From: Acidobacteriaceae bacterium
GTDB taxonomy: Bacteria > Acidobacteriota > Terriglobia > Terriglobales > SbA1
Assembly: GCA_003156615.1 (NCBI GenBank)
Contig: PMHI01000279.1
Span: 1-10,429 of the forward strand
Reading direction: 5' to 3'
Length of the DNA stretch: 10,429 nt
Shown here: positions 1 to 7,349 of the stretch, in pieces
How the letters are laid out: every line of letters begins with the position of its first letter
Numbering within the stretch: the first letter of the stretch is position 1
The notes under the pieces: generated by a model
Seen by the model: only the letters and a program-made list of their open reading frames with translations
Told to the model about the DNA's origin: nothing
The model's database searches: none
Program-made: the position numbers and the translations under genes

Positions 1-423
1 GATCTGGACGGATCGGAAATCGATATCGATTACGCGGTCACTCCAGAACAGAGACTGTTTCTACTGGCGCACCTTTTTGGACACACCGTCCAGTGGAACG
101 TGAACCCGGCTTTGTTTGAAATTGGCCGGCAGTACCGACCTCCCGTGAATGAAGATGTGATTCCCGCGCTCGTCGCTTATGAGCGAGAGGCCGCCTGTTA
201 CGGACTCGCGATGCTCCATGAGATCGGCATAATCGATATCGATCGATGGTTTTGTGACTACACTGCCTGTGACCAGGCATACCTGCTGCATTTTTATCGC
301 ACTGGTGAAAAGAGGGATTTCCGCAGCTTTTGGGCTGGTAATACTCCGCTGATAGAACCGCAGCCGATTCCGCGCTTTACACCGACACGCCGGGCTTTCC
401 GTATGGATGGAGTTGTGATTTAA
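1..423 (+). CDS. ImmA/IrrE-like protein with degenerate metallopeptidase motif (5' partial)
   Basis: The reading frame is open from base 1 to a TAA at 421-423, so this is the last 140 codons of a longer gene; the GTG at 100 is internal to the conserved part and is not the likely start. Residues 21-33 of the visible part (LLAHLFGHTVQWN) align with the zinc-binding helix of ImmA/IrrE (DUF955-type) peptidases, which normally read like LAHELGH. Both histidines (H24, H28) are present but the catalytic Glu is Leu. About 33 residues on, YEREAA (60-65) matches the E-x-E-A helix that supplies the third zinc ligand. The C-terminal 70 residues resemble nothing I recognise. ImmA/IrrE proteins usually cleave or relieve a partner repressor; with the Glu gone this copy may bind without cutting. 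The N-terminal part, possibly with a helix-turn-helix, lies outside the window. It converges on the operon end with a 61-bp gap. Confidence 0.6.
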   Translation, partial: DLDGSEIDIDYAVTPEQRLFLLAHLFGHTVQWNVNPALFEIGRQYRPPVNEDVIPALVAYEREAACYGLAMLHEIGIIDIDRWFCDYTACDQAYLLHFYRTGEKRDFRSFWAGNTPLIEPQPIPRFTPTRRAFRMDGVVI

Positions 424-454
424 AGGGATCGGGCCCTGGGCACAGGCATCTCGC

Positions 455-476
455 CCGTCCGGAGTGTGGTGGACGG
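455..476. terminator. Weak hairpin between convergent genes
   Basis: The 61-bp convergent gap contains CCGTCC (455-460) and its perfect complement GGACGG (471-476) around a 10-nt loop. This could serve as a shared terminator for the ImmA/IrrE-like gene and the minus-strand operon. No T-run follows on either strand, so a classic intrinsic terminator is not supported. Confidence 0.22.
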
Positions 477-484
477 TGCGCGTT

Positions 485-2251
485 CTAGTTCGACGACTTT
501 CGTGACAATGCGAGGAGTTCGTTGGTCTGCCGGATCAAATCAGCGCGGTCCATGTCTCGGTATTTCTGAGGTAGGAGGCTCTTGCTGGTGCACTCCAGAA
601 CGGCAACCAGATTCTGCAGATCGATTTCGGTCGGGTAGTAGGGCGGGATAAAATCTTCCAGGGCTGCTTTCAAGTCTTCGGTGTCGATGACGGACTTGTT
701 TTGCAGGCTGCTCCTCATGTGGCTGCGCACCAGGACCGCCTCGATATCGGCTCCCGACAGGTTGCCGGCCCGCGCCAGGAAAAAGGTTTCTACATCCTCC
801 GGGAAAGGCTTCGTGCCGACTTTGCGCTGCATGGCGCGCAGCAGCGCGAGACGCTCTTCTTGCGTGTCGGGATAAAACAGCGCGATGTGTTCTTCGGCGC
901 GACCCTGCCGCTTCAGGTCCACGGGTAACAGATCGGGGCGGCAGGTGAGGAGAAACCAGATCACCTTGCCTCTGTACTCCGTATTCCCCATGAACTGCGC
1001 GATCTGGGCGAACACACGGTTGCCAACCCCGCTATCGCCGGAACTGGAACGGTCTCCGAGTTGAGCGTCGGCTTCGTCCACGATCACCGCGATCGGACTC
1101 ATGGCCTTGAGGAGGGTCAGGACCCGCTCCAAATTTCCTTCCGTTACCCCTTGCCACATGCTGCGAAAATTCTTCAGGGTCACCGCCGGAATCCCAACTT
1201 CACCGGCAAAGCAAGTGGTGATGAAGGTTTTCCCCGTACCCACCGGCCCGCAGATTACGTACCCCATGGGCAGGACATCGGTGTTGCCGGCGTGGATGGC
1301 TTTGGCGGCATCCTGCAGCTTGCGCTTGGCTTGGTCATTTCCCGCCACAAAGGACAGGTCAAATCGGCTCTGCACAAACTCCAGCAGACCGCCGGACTCC
1401 GCTTCAATCAAATCCTTCTTACGGTCGGAGAGAAACTTCAGCGTGAGCGGCTGCCGATTCTGCACTGCATGGGAGATCAGACTCTGCAACTGAACTCGTT
1501 TCAAGCCCGCTCCGAGCGTCGCCAGGGTTTCATCGTTTACTTCGGAGCCGGCGGGCAATTCCTGATTTTTCAATTGCCAGCGGATAAATTCCAGCCGATC
1601 GGCATAGTCGGGCAACGGGATCCCAATCGAAGAAACGCCTGGGTGCTGAACGATGCTTGGGTTCAGCTCGATCTGATTCTCCGAGATAAGACAAATGGTG
1701 ACATCTGCATTCAGAAAAGCCGAATTGCGCGCCCAGCGTTTGAGAATAACCAGGGCATTACGATCATCCGCGGACATGCTGGAAACATCGCCGGCGGGAG
1801 CGATGGTCTCGGCGAAATCAATCACCAGCCCGATCTTCTTGCCGTCGGCAATGCGCAGCCGGAGATAGTTGTCGAGCAGGTTCAATACCCCATCCGGATT
1901 GCGCGGCAGACCGCCTTTCGAATAGGTGGTGCCGTGAAAACTGTCGTAGCCTTCGAGCGCGCGGCGGAAGTCGGCTTGACTCTCCGCGGACCCGAAGTTC
2001 AGCCCGCCACGGTCGTAATGCAGAACCAGGTCGCGCTGGCCGAAAAGCGCGCCGGAAAGAAATTCGTCGAGTGGAACGAAGGTTGTGGTTTCCTGAGTGC
2101 GAAGCGGTACCAGGTCGCGCACATTTCCGTAGAGTACGAACAGAGCGAACGAACGCGAGTAGTACTTTTCAGAGAGTTCGCGCGCCCACGCGGGAAGTCC
2201 ACCGAGATATTTCCCTAACGTTGTTGCGGTCGTGGCTATATTCGAGGGCAT
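485..2251 (-). CDS. Double-AAA protein: inactive N-terminal AAA plus classical AAA ATPase
   Basis: This cytoplasmic ATPase has 588 residues from the ATG at 2251. A longer GTG start at 2284 would overlap the upstream gene by 20 bp and has no ribosome site; neither start has a strong one, so translational coupling is likely. The second module is a classical AAA domain: Walker A GPVGTGKT (335-342), Walker B ending VDEAD (D392, E393), a sensor-1/arginine-finger stretch LLTCRPDLL...KRQGR (434-451), and a GADIEAV sensor-2 region (500-506). The usual sensor-1 Asn (as in TNRPD) is Cys here. The first module (about residues 30-250) keeps the AAA-like strand order (FALFVLYGN at 35-43, GLVIDFAET at 141-149 in the Walker B position) but has no P-loop, so it is probably structural. 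Two-module proteins with one dead ring are typical of substrate-remodelling AAA motors. Its place in a PspA operon suggests it remodels PspA or the membrane complex. It is the last gene of the operon. Confidence 0.85.
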   Translation of the reverse strand: MPSNIATTATTLGKYLGGLPAWARELSEKYYSRSFALFVLYGNVRDLVPLRTQETTTFVPLDEFLSGALFGQRDLVLHYDRGGLNFGSAESQADFRRALEGYDSFHGTTYSKGGLPRNPDGVLNLLDNYLRLRIADGKKIGLVIDFAETIAPAGDVSSMSADDRNALVILKRWARNSAFLNADVTICLISENQIELNPSIVQHPGVSSIGIPLPDYADRLEFIRWQLKNQELPAGSEVNDETLATLGAGLKRVQLQSLISHAVQNRQPLTLKFLSDRKKDLIEAESGGLLEFVQSRFDLSFVAGNDQAKRKLQDAAKAIHAGNTDVLPMGYVICGPVGTGKTFITTCFAGEVGIPAVTLKNFRSMWQGVTEGNLERVLTLLKAMSPIAVIVDEADAQLGDRSSSGDSGVGNRVFAQIAQFMGNTEYRGKVIWFLLTCRPDLLPVDLKRQGRAEEHIALFYPDTQEERLALLRAMQRKVGTKPFPEDVETFFLARAGNLSGADIEAVLVRSHMRSSLQNKSVIDTEDLKAALEDFIPPYYPTEIDLQNLVAVLECTSKSLLPQKYRDMDRADLIRQTNELLALSRKSSN

Positions 2252-2264
2252 CTTGGGTTCGACA

Positions 2265-3164
2265 TCAGTTCGAAATCCGTACACGATTGGGGCCCGAGGA
2301 CGTAGACGAATCGTCGATCGACATCAATCCGTCCAAGTCCGGCGACATGCCGCTGAAGATCGCTTCGACCTGCTGCACAGTCTGTTCGGTCTGTTCAACA
2401 TCGTGCACCAGACTGTCCAACCGCTCGCTCACCTGCTGCGGATCGCGCATCGTCACCGATTGATCTCGCACCAACATCAGTACATCCTCTACCGCGGAGC
2501 ATTGCGCGTCGACGACTTTGCGGTTCTCGGAAATCTTATCGAACTTCTCCAGGCGCTTGGTGAGAATCTCAATGCGTTTTTTGTTGATTTCCTGGACTTT
2601 CGGCGGATCGCTGCTCAGAGCCTTTTGCAGGGAGGCGATCTCGTGCTTGATGCCATCCTGTTCGGCGTTCTTCACGTATTGCTGCTGCTGGGCTGCAGCC
2701 AACAAGAGCCGGGCATAGCCACTTAGCAGGCCTTGCAGCCGCGCGTCGATTTGCTGCAAAAAGATTTGCGAGGTCGACGAAAACTGCGCGAAGTTGCCTC
2801 GGATGGCGCCACACACTTGCACGGCATGGACATAACGGCTCTGCATCACCGCGGGCAAGCTCGCGAGCATCTCGCTCAGTTTCTGTTGGTGCTTCTGCTG
2901 TTCCTCGGCGAATTTCCAGGATTTCACCAGCCGCTGAAAACGCCAGTTGTGCGGAACGATGGAGAGATACATCAGTTCCAGTCCGCCCGCCAGGATAATC
3001 GGGAGAAAGCTGGCGCTTACCAGCGCGAATGCACCCGCACTCACCATGGCGATCCAGTTGTACTGCAGATGGAAGGCCTCCCTCACAAAGTTGATTTTGT
3101 CTTGCGGCGACGGAGCACCGAGCTGATCGTCTTCGGGCACGCCCTGGAGATCGGCGGGAGCCAT
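2265..3164 (-). CDS. Membrane-attached coiled-coil protein of unknown family
   Basis: The 299-residue protein begins directly after the stop of the ABC ATPase gene (TAA at 3167-3165, ATG at 3164-3162, no gap), so the two are surely co-translated. An acidic N-terminus (1-35) is followed by a 33-residue hydrophobic stretch (about 37-69) with Gly and Pro in the middle, long enough for two short membrane helices or a re-entrant hairpin. The rest (about 75-270) is Gln-, Lys- and Glu-rich, with several predicted coiled-coil helices, including a QQQQ run at 159-162 and a charged helix at 190-215. The tail (271-299) is Ser/Asp-rich and probably disordered. I do not recognise a family. Location between the ABC ATPase and the AAA gene suggests a membrane adaptor that links the transporter or PspA scaffold to the AAA motor; this is inference from context only. 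Confidence 0.82.
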   Translation of the reverse strand: MAPADLQGVPEDDQLGAPSPQDKINFVREAFHLQYNWIAMVSAGAFALVSASFLPIILAGGLELMYLSIVPHNWRFQRLVKSWKFAEEQQKHQQKLSEMLASLPAVMQSRYVHAVQVCGAIRGNFAQFSSTSQIFLQQIDARLQGLLSGYARLLLAAAQQQQYVKNAEQDGIKHEIASLQKALSSDPPKVQEINKKRIEILTKRLEKFDKISENRKVVDAQCSAVEDVLMLVRDQSVTMRDPQQVSERLDSLVHDVEQTEQTVQQVEAIFSGMSPDLDGLMSIDDSSTSSGPNRVRISN

Positions 3165-3992
3165 TTAGACACTCACCCGAACTTGGCCGCTGCCGGGAGC
3201 CTTGCGCAGACGGCCGAGAACGTAGTTCGCCAACTCGTGAAACTCATTTCGTTCTTTTAGGCCCAGATCGCGAGGGCGATCGAAGGGGACTTGAACGTCT
3301 TCGATAATCGTTCCCGGATGCGCACTCATAACAAAGATCCTGTCGGCCAGGTACACCGCCTCGTCAACATCGTGGGTCACGAACAAGATGGTGCTCGCGG
3401 TTTCGTCCCACACTTTCAAGAGCAGTTGCTGCATCTCGCTGCGGGTTTGCGCATCGAGTGCGCCAAACGGTTCGTCCATCAAGATGACCGCCGGCCGAAG
3501 CGCCAGGGTGCGCGCAATCGCCACGCGCTGCTGCATGCCCCCCGAAAGCGTTTCTGGATAGGCGTTCTCAAAACCGCTAAGTCCAATATCCTGCACTAAT
3601 TGCGCCACCGTCTCCTTACGCTGCTTTTCCGGGACGCCATTGATCTTTAAACCGTATGCTATGTTACCAGCCACAGTGAGCCAGGGAAACGAAGTGTACT
3701 TCTGAAACACCATGCCACGGTCCTTTCCGGGACCGTGTACCGGCTGTTCACTCACCAGGATCTCACCGGTGTCGGCCTGATCCAGGCCGGCGATCAAACG
3801 CAGCAGAGTGGACTTGCCACAGCCGGAAGGACCGAGCAGAACGCGGAATTCCCCGATATCGCGCCCTTCACGCGAATATGCATCCTCAATCTCGAAGTTG
3901 ATGTTGTCGAGGGCGTCGACTTTCGAACCGTCCGCGCTGACAAACGACCGGCTGACCTTGCTGACCGTGATTTTCGATTTCTTAGGCTCCAT
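3165..3992 (-). CDS. ABC transporter ATP-binding protein, nitrate/sulfonate/taurine (NitT/TauT) type
   Basis: This cytoplasmic nucleotide-binding subunit (275 residues) powers the importer formed with the permease upstream. All motifs are present: Walker A GPSGCGKST (54-62), Q-loop Gln97 in FQKYTSFPW, signature LSGGMQQR (149-156), Walker B VILMDEP (169-175, D173/E174), D-loop GALD, and the switch histidine H207 in VTHD. The PWLTV context after the Q-loop and the GGMQQR signature are characteristic of the SsuB/TauB/NrtD group. One oddity is a roughly 8-10 residue insertion (about 39-48, DAYSREGRDI) between the second strand and the Walker A loop, where relatives normally have a short GE turn. 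The permease stop lies only 4 bp upstream of the ATG. The substrate cannot be read from this subunit. A 275-residue length is normal for the family. Confidence 0.95.
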   Translation of the reverse strand: MEPKKSKITVSKVSRSFVSADGSKVDALDNINFEIEDAYSREGRDIGEFRVLLGPSGCGKSTLLRLIAGLDQADTGEILVSEQPVHGPGKDRGMVFQKYTSFPWLTVAGNIAYGLKINGVPEKQRKETVAQLVQDIGLSGFENAYPETLSGGMQQRVAIARTLALRPAVILMDEPFGALDAQTRSEMQQLLLKVWDETASTILFVTHDVDEAVYLADRIFVMSAHPGTIIEDVQVPFDRPRDLGLKERNEFHELANYVLGRLRKAPGSGQVRVSV

Positions 3993-3996
3993 ATTC

Positions 3997-4854
3997 TTAC
4001 GCCCGGTGCTTGGCCGCCTTCAGGTGTGCCGTTGCGCTGGGAACGGCCGCCCCACCTCCGGCCAGCGTGGAACTCGGTTTGCGCCAGGGGAAGAGAAGGC
4101 CTTCGAGAAACGTCAGCAGAAACCGGAACAGAAACGCAGCGATGCCGATGGCGATGATTCCCGCATAGACGCGATCGAAATCCAGCACTTTGCGAGCAGC
4201 CTCCACCATGTAACCCACGCCCTTGCGGGCATTCAACATCTCGGCCAGGATCACGTAGGTCCAGCCGATGTCGTAGAGGATTCGGAAGGACGAGAAAATC
4301 GCGGGGAACGACGCGCGGAACACGAGCCACAACACATGCCGCTGTTTGGCTCCGAGCGTGTACGCAGTTTCCAGAAGAGCGTTGTCTACCCGGTTGACCT
4401 CTTCGACTACCACTGCCAACAGATAAAAGAACATTCCGAACCAGAGGAACGCAATTTTCTCGGTTTCGTCGATGCCAAACAGGGCGATGAACGCGGGAAG
4501 AAACGCGGTCAGCGGCATGGCGCGCATAGGGGCGGCGACGGGGTTGATGAGTTCGAACAGCCAGCGGTAGCTGGACATCAGAATGCCAAGCGGGATAGCG
4601 ACAACCGCGCACCAGAAGAATGCCTGGGCGATGCGCCACCAGCTCATGAATACGTTGCCGAGCAGATCGTATTCCGTCCACAACAATTTAAAGGATCGGA
4701 TTACTCCGAGGGGCGTTGGCAGCAGTGAAAAGTGCGGGCCTTCCCAGTAGGGCAACAAGATCCAGAGCAATACGATGACGCCCCAGGTGATAAACGGGGC
4801 AGCCCATCGGACCCAAGGCTGTACCTCTTTCCGAATGGTGAACCAATCGCTCAT
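3997..4854 (-). CDS. ABC transporter permease, NitT/TauT (SsuC/TauC-like) type
   Basis: This 285-residue inner-membrane subunit has about six hydrophobic helices (around 18-36, 68-93, 105-125, 133-150, 195-207 and 228-255). The cytoplasmic EAA loop that docks on the ATPase is at about 161-191 (LETAYTLGAKQRHVLWLVF and onwards), with the conserved E162, A164 and G168. The residues PLTAFLPAFIALFG (114-127) match the conserved PxxAxxPLxxLWFG-like segment of SsuC/TauC permeases. A short low-complexity Ala/Gly tail (263-285) extends beyond the last helix. The gene starts 38 bp after the solute-binding protein stop; the ribosome site is weak. Together with the downstream ATPase and upstream binding protein this forms a complete importer. 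Confidence 0.93.
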   Translation of the reverse strand: MSDWFTIRKEVQPWVRWAAPFITWGVIVLLWILLPYWEGPHFSLLPTPLGVIRSFKLLWTEYDLLGNVFMSWWRIAQAFFWCAVVAIPLGILMSSYRWLFELINPVAAPMRAMPLTAFLPAFIALFGIDETEKIAFLWFGMFFYLLAVVVEEVNRVDNALLETAYTLGAKQRHVLWLVFRASFPAIFSSFRILYDIGWTYVILAEMLNARKGVGYMVEAARKVLDFDRVYAGIIAIGIAAFLFRFLLTFLEGLLFPWRKPSSTLAGGGAAVPSATAHLKAAKHRA

Positions 4855-4892
4855 TGTCTGCTGTCGTTCGTTCGAATGGCTAGTTCTAAGCG

Positions 4893-6470
4893 CTAGCTCG
4901 AAGGGTTGGCATAGACCTTGATGTCGGTGCGCCGATTCTTTTCGCGTCCTTCGGGCGTCGCATTGTTGGCGATCGGTTTGTCCGGACCATTGCCCGCCGT
5001 CCGTAGTCGCGCGGAAGGAAAGCCATATTTTTGCATCAGGTAGTTCTTGACTTCCTCGGCCCGGGCGTGGGAAAGCTGAATGTTATAAGCACGAGCGCCC
5101 GTCGAGTCGGTGTTGCCATCGATATCAACAATCGTGTTCTCATAGGCACGCATGGTGCCGGCGAGTTCATCGACAATGGCGCGCGAATCGAGGCTCATGG
5201 CGGAAGAATTAGGATCGAAGTAGATGGACCGATGTTGGGTCGCGATGGGAGTGGCTCCGCTCGGTGGCTCCTTGTATTCGATGGGCGCTTCGCTGGACGC
5301 CATGGAGAAGCTGTCGGCCAGCTTTTCGACGTAGCGGCGGTCCAGGCTATCTTCCGGATTGAAGGTGTGTTTAATGATCATCGATTCTCGATACATGTCC
5401 TGGGCCATGCCAAGAATGTTGGCGTAATCGGAATTTGATCCGGCGGTGCCCATGAACGAACGGTTGTCGGCGTAATCCGCAAGCTTCACGCCACCGAGCA
5501 TGGTCTTAGCCAGGTCAGACGGGATATTGAAATCCTTGACTGTGCCGATCAGATTGTAGGCACGCTCCGGTTGGGTCTTGATGAATTCAACGCCCTCAAG
5601 CCAGCCTTGAGCAAACTTCAGCAAGGTTTGAGGATGCTTCGCGGAAAAGCTGTCACTTACCACCAGAATGTCGGCGATGAGACGGTTCGCGATCTTGGTG
5701 TCGTAGATCTTCTTCGATCCGGGCCGCTTGGCCACCGCGTCGCTCATGTCCGGGTCCCAAGCCACGGCCGCGTCAACCTTTTCCTGGGCGAAAAGGGTCG
5801 CTGGCTCGATGCCATCCTTGGTGTGGATCGCCTGGTTGAAGATTTCATTGCGCTGCGCAGTACTCAGGCCAGAGGTCTTGAGTCCATTCCACAGCAAGAA
5901 GTGCGACGGAGTGTAAGGGGCAAAAGCCACTTTCTTACCAGCCAGGTCCTCGATGCTGTTGATCCCCTGCTTGCCGATGACGCCATCGGCGCCGCGCGAC
6001 CAGTCGACCATCAGGAAGGCATGCGACCCGAATCCCTTTTCTTTAAACTGCGCATAGTCTTTGGCATACACATCGGCGGTCGTCAGCATCACGTCGACAT
6101 TATCGGTTGCGAGAGCGGCGGCACCTTCGGTCCAATCGTCGATGATCTTAAAAGAAACCTTTAGGCCTTTCTTGCCGTAGATAGAATCCGGCTGCGTGTC
6201 GAGCCCGCCATTGGCCACCAGCCCCGCGACGCATCCGACCCACACGTTGACGCGCACACGGACCTCAGAATCGTTCGTCGTCGAAGATGCTGGCAGCAAG
6301 AGAGGCTTGGATGCATCCACGGTCTCCGCGCTGGCGGAGGGGGTCTTACTCGCGCCGCCCGTCCACTTGCTGAGATCGATGACTCCGTATCGATTCAGGC
6401 TGTAGCCGACCAAGGCTACGCCAATCAGAAAAATAAGAACCCATCCACCGCGCTCAATTTTGACCGCCAT
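4893..6470 (-). CDS. Membrane-anchored solute-binding protein fused to OmpA-like peptidoglycan-binding domain
   Basis: The 525-residue protein starts at the ATG at 6470, 8 nt downstream of a clear GGAGG (6483-6479). Residues 9-28 form a hydrophobic helix after KIER, most likely an uncleaved signal-anchor, followed by a Ser/Thr/Ala-rich linker (about 38-68). Residues about 70-395 are a type 2 periplasmic binding fold of the NMT1/SsuA/TauA group (NVWVGC, DDWTEGAAALATDNVDVM, INSIEDLAGKKVAFAP, VDAAVAWDPDM). Residues about 413-520 are an OmpA C-terminal domain: IYFDPNS (416-422), DGNTDSTGARAYNIQLS (451-467) with D455, then GREKNRRTDIKV (508-519) with R513/R514, the residues that grip diaminopimelate in this family. 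The protein should hold the ligand-binding lobe between inner membrane and cell wall. Normal binding proteins are about 300-350 residues and lack the OmpA part. The ligand is unknown. Confidence 0.92.
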   Translation of the reverse strand: MAVKIERGGWVLIFLIGVALVGYSLNRYGVIDLSKWTGGASKTPSASAETVDASKPLLLPASSTTNDSEVRVRVNVWVGCVAGLVANGGLDTQPDSIYGKKGLKVSFKIIDDWTEGAAALATDNVDVMLTTADVYAKDYAQFKEKGFGSHAFLMVDWSRGADGVIGKQGINSIEDLAGKKVAFAPYTPSHFLLWNGLKTSGLSTAQRNEIFNQAIHTKDGIEPATLFAQEKVDAAVAWDPDMSDAVAKRPGSKKIYDTKIANRLIADILVVSDSFSAKHPQTLLKFAQGWLEGVEFIKTQPERAYNLIGTVKDFNIPSDLAKTMLGGVKLADYADNRSFMGTAGSNSDYANILGMAQDMYRESMIIKHTFNPEDSLDRRYVEKLADSFSMASSEAPIEYKEPPSGATPIATQHRSIYFDPNSSAMSLDSRAIVDELAGTMRAYENTIVDIDGNTDSTGARAYNIQLSHARAEEVKNYLMQKYGFPSARLRTAGNGPDKPIANNATPEGREKNRRTDIKVYANPSS

Positions 6471-6478
6471 ACTCTTTT

Positions 6479-6483
6479 CCTCC
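6479..6483 (-). promoter_or_regulatory. Ribosome binding site of the binding protein/OmpA gene
   Basis: GGAGG on the minus strand stands 8 nt before the ATG at 6470. It is one of only three strong Shine-Dalgarno sites in the operon; the others precede pspA and the first gene. The four downstream genes have weak or no sites and probably depend on coupling. Confidence 0.75.
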
Positions 6484-6499
6484 GCCGCATGTTCCTACC

Positions 6500-6512
6500 G
6501 CGCCTGAGGCGC
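6500..6512. repeat. 13-bp perfect inverted repeat in the leader of the binding protein gene
   Basis: GCGCCTGAGGCGC is symmetric about the central base. As RNA it could form a 4-bp GC stem with a 5-nt loop, 17 nt upstream of the Shine-Dalgarno sequence on the minus strand; as DNA it could be a protein site. No T-run follows, so it is not an intrinsic terminator. Confidence 0.45.
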
Positions 6513-6571
6513 ATTCATGACTCGGCCATCTACGGTATGCCGAAAGGCCTACGCAAACACAAAATCACTCT

Positions 6572-6593
6572 GATACAAATCAGATACAAATCA
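6572..6593. repeat. Tandem direct repeat, 2 x 11 bp
   Basis: GATACAAATCA occurs twice back to back (6572-6582 and 6583-6593) in the 140-bp gap between pspA and the binding protein gene. The repeat is AT-rich compared with its surroundings. It could mark a protein-binding site or an internal promoter region, but no convincing -35/-10 pair was found in it. Confidence 0.6.
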
Positions 6594-6603
6594 CACTTCG
6601 ACC

Positions 6604-6623
6604 ACGGACGCTACGAAGTCCGT
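6604..6623. other. Hairpin spanning the pspA stop codon
   Basis: ACGGAC (6604-6609) and GTCCGT (6618-6623) are perfect complements, and the 8-nt loop between them contains the pspA TAG (6613-6611). No U-run follows on the minus strand, so a terminator is unlikely. A stem here could shield the pspA 3' end and help give PspA a higher level than the transporter genes. Confidence 0.4.
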
Positions 6624-7345
6624 TGTGGATCCTTCGCGGCGATGGTTTTTTCCGCACTCCCGGGCGCCGCTGCTTGTGGCGATGCCAGGCCCATCTCGAT
6701 CTTGAATTGCTTTACCAGTTCGTTGGCCTGGAGTTTCTCGGCCTCGTCGTCGATCTTGATTTTCTGCTGATCGACATTGCTCATCGCCATATCCATGCGC
6801 GCTTCGTTGACGGCAGTCGTCTCTTCTATCTTGCGCACCATCTCATCGTGCGTCTGGCTGATGCCGGCAACCTCGAATTGCTCCATCGCATCGGCGACCT
6901 TCTTCTGCCACTGGGAGCGGCGGTAGTCGGCGATAGCGCTCAACGCCTCGTGCGTCTTCCGGTCCTTTTCGCGCATAAAGGCCTGCTTCACGGCCATGGC
7001 CTTGTCGAAGGCGGCGCGAGCGGTAGTGAGCTGGCCCTGATTTCTGGCGAGAGCGCTCTTCGTCTGCTCTAACTGGGCGGCATAAGTACCGGCGATGTCG
7101 TCGCGTCCGGCCTGAATCGCGGTTTTCACCCTCGCGGTCAGGCTGGCGACATCTTCCTTGTATTTCGACTCTTCTCTTTCGAGCAGCGTCACATTGGCCT
7201 TTACCATGGCAATGCTTTCGTTCATACGTGGCACCTGGTCATTCATGTCGCGGATATTCTGCTGGAGAATCATCTCCGGGTCCTCCGCCGCCGAGATGAA
7301 GAAACCGACGAAGGACCGCATCACTCGCGTTAACCGTTGCCACAT
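6611..7345 (-). CDS. pspA: PspA/IM30 (Vipp1) family membrane-remodelling protein
   Basis: This 244-residue, almost wholly helical peripheral membrane protein belongs to the ESCRT-III superfamily; PspA proteins bind stressed inner-membrane lipid and assemble into rods or rings that limit proton leak. The N-terminal amphipathic helix (about 1-19, MWQRLTRVMRSFVGFFISAA) is followed by the family hallmark AEDPEMILQQNIRDMNDQV (20-38). Long coiled-coil helices run from about 40 to 215 with no membrane segment. The tail (221-244) is Ala/Pro-rich and not conserved. Escherichia coli PspA is about 220 residues, so length is normal. AGGAGG lies 4 nt before the ATG, and the upstream gene ends 12 bp before it. 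No pspB, pspC or pspF gene is seen; the neighbours are a transporter and a AAA protein. The gene symbol follows the family; orthology with E. coli pspA is not claimed. Confidence 0.92.
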   Translation of the reverse strand: MWQRLTRVMRSFVGFFISAAEDPEMILQQNIRDMNDQVPRMNESIAMVKANVTLLEREESKYKEDVASLTARVKTAIQAGRDDIAGTYAAQLEQTKSALARNQGQLTTARAAFDKAMAVKQAFMREKDRKTHEALSAIADYRRSQWQKKVADAMEQFEVAGISQTHDEMVRKIEETTAVNEARMDMAMSNVDQQKIKIDDEAEKLQANELVKQFKIEMGLASPQAAAPGSAEKTIAAKDPQRTS

Positions 7346-7349
7346 ACTT

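Noticed and set aside
1061..2218. Long plus-strand open frame (385 codons) opposite the AAA gene
   Set aside because: It is antisense to a protein with clear AAA motifs, has no recognisable domain and is of the kind that GC-rich codon use creates on the opposite strand.
2252..2284. GTG at 2284 as the start of the AAA gene
   Set aside because: No ribosome site, a 20-bp overlap into the upstream gene, and no domain in the extra 11 residues; the ATG at 2251 is more natural.
3794..4728. Long overlapping frames on both strands around the permease and ABC ATPase genes (about 300 codons each)
   Set aside because: They are rich in Arg, His, Gln and Pro, show no domain and overlap two genes with complete ABC-transporter motifs.
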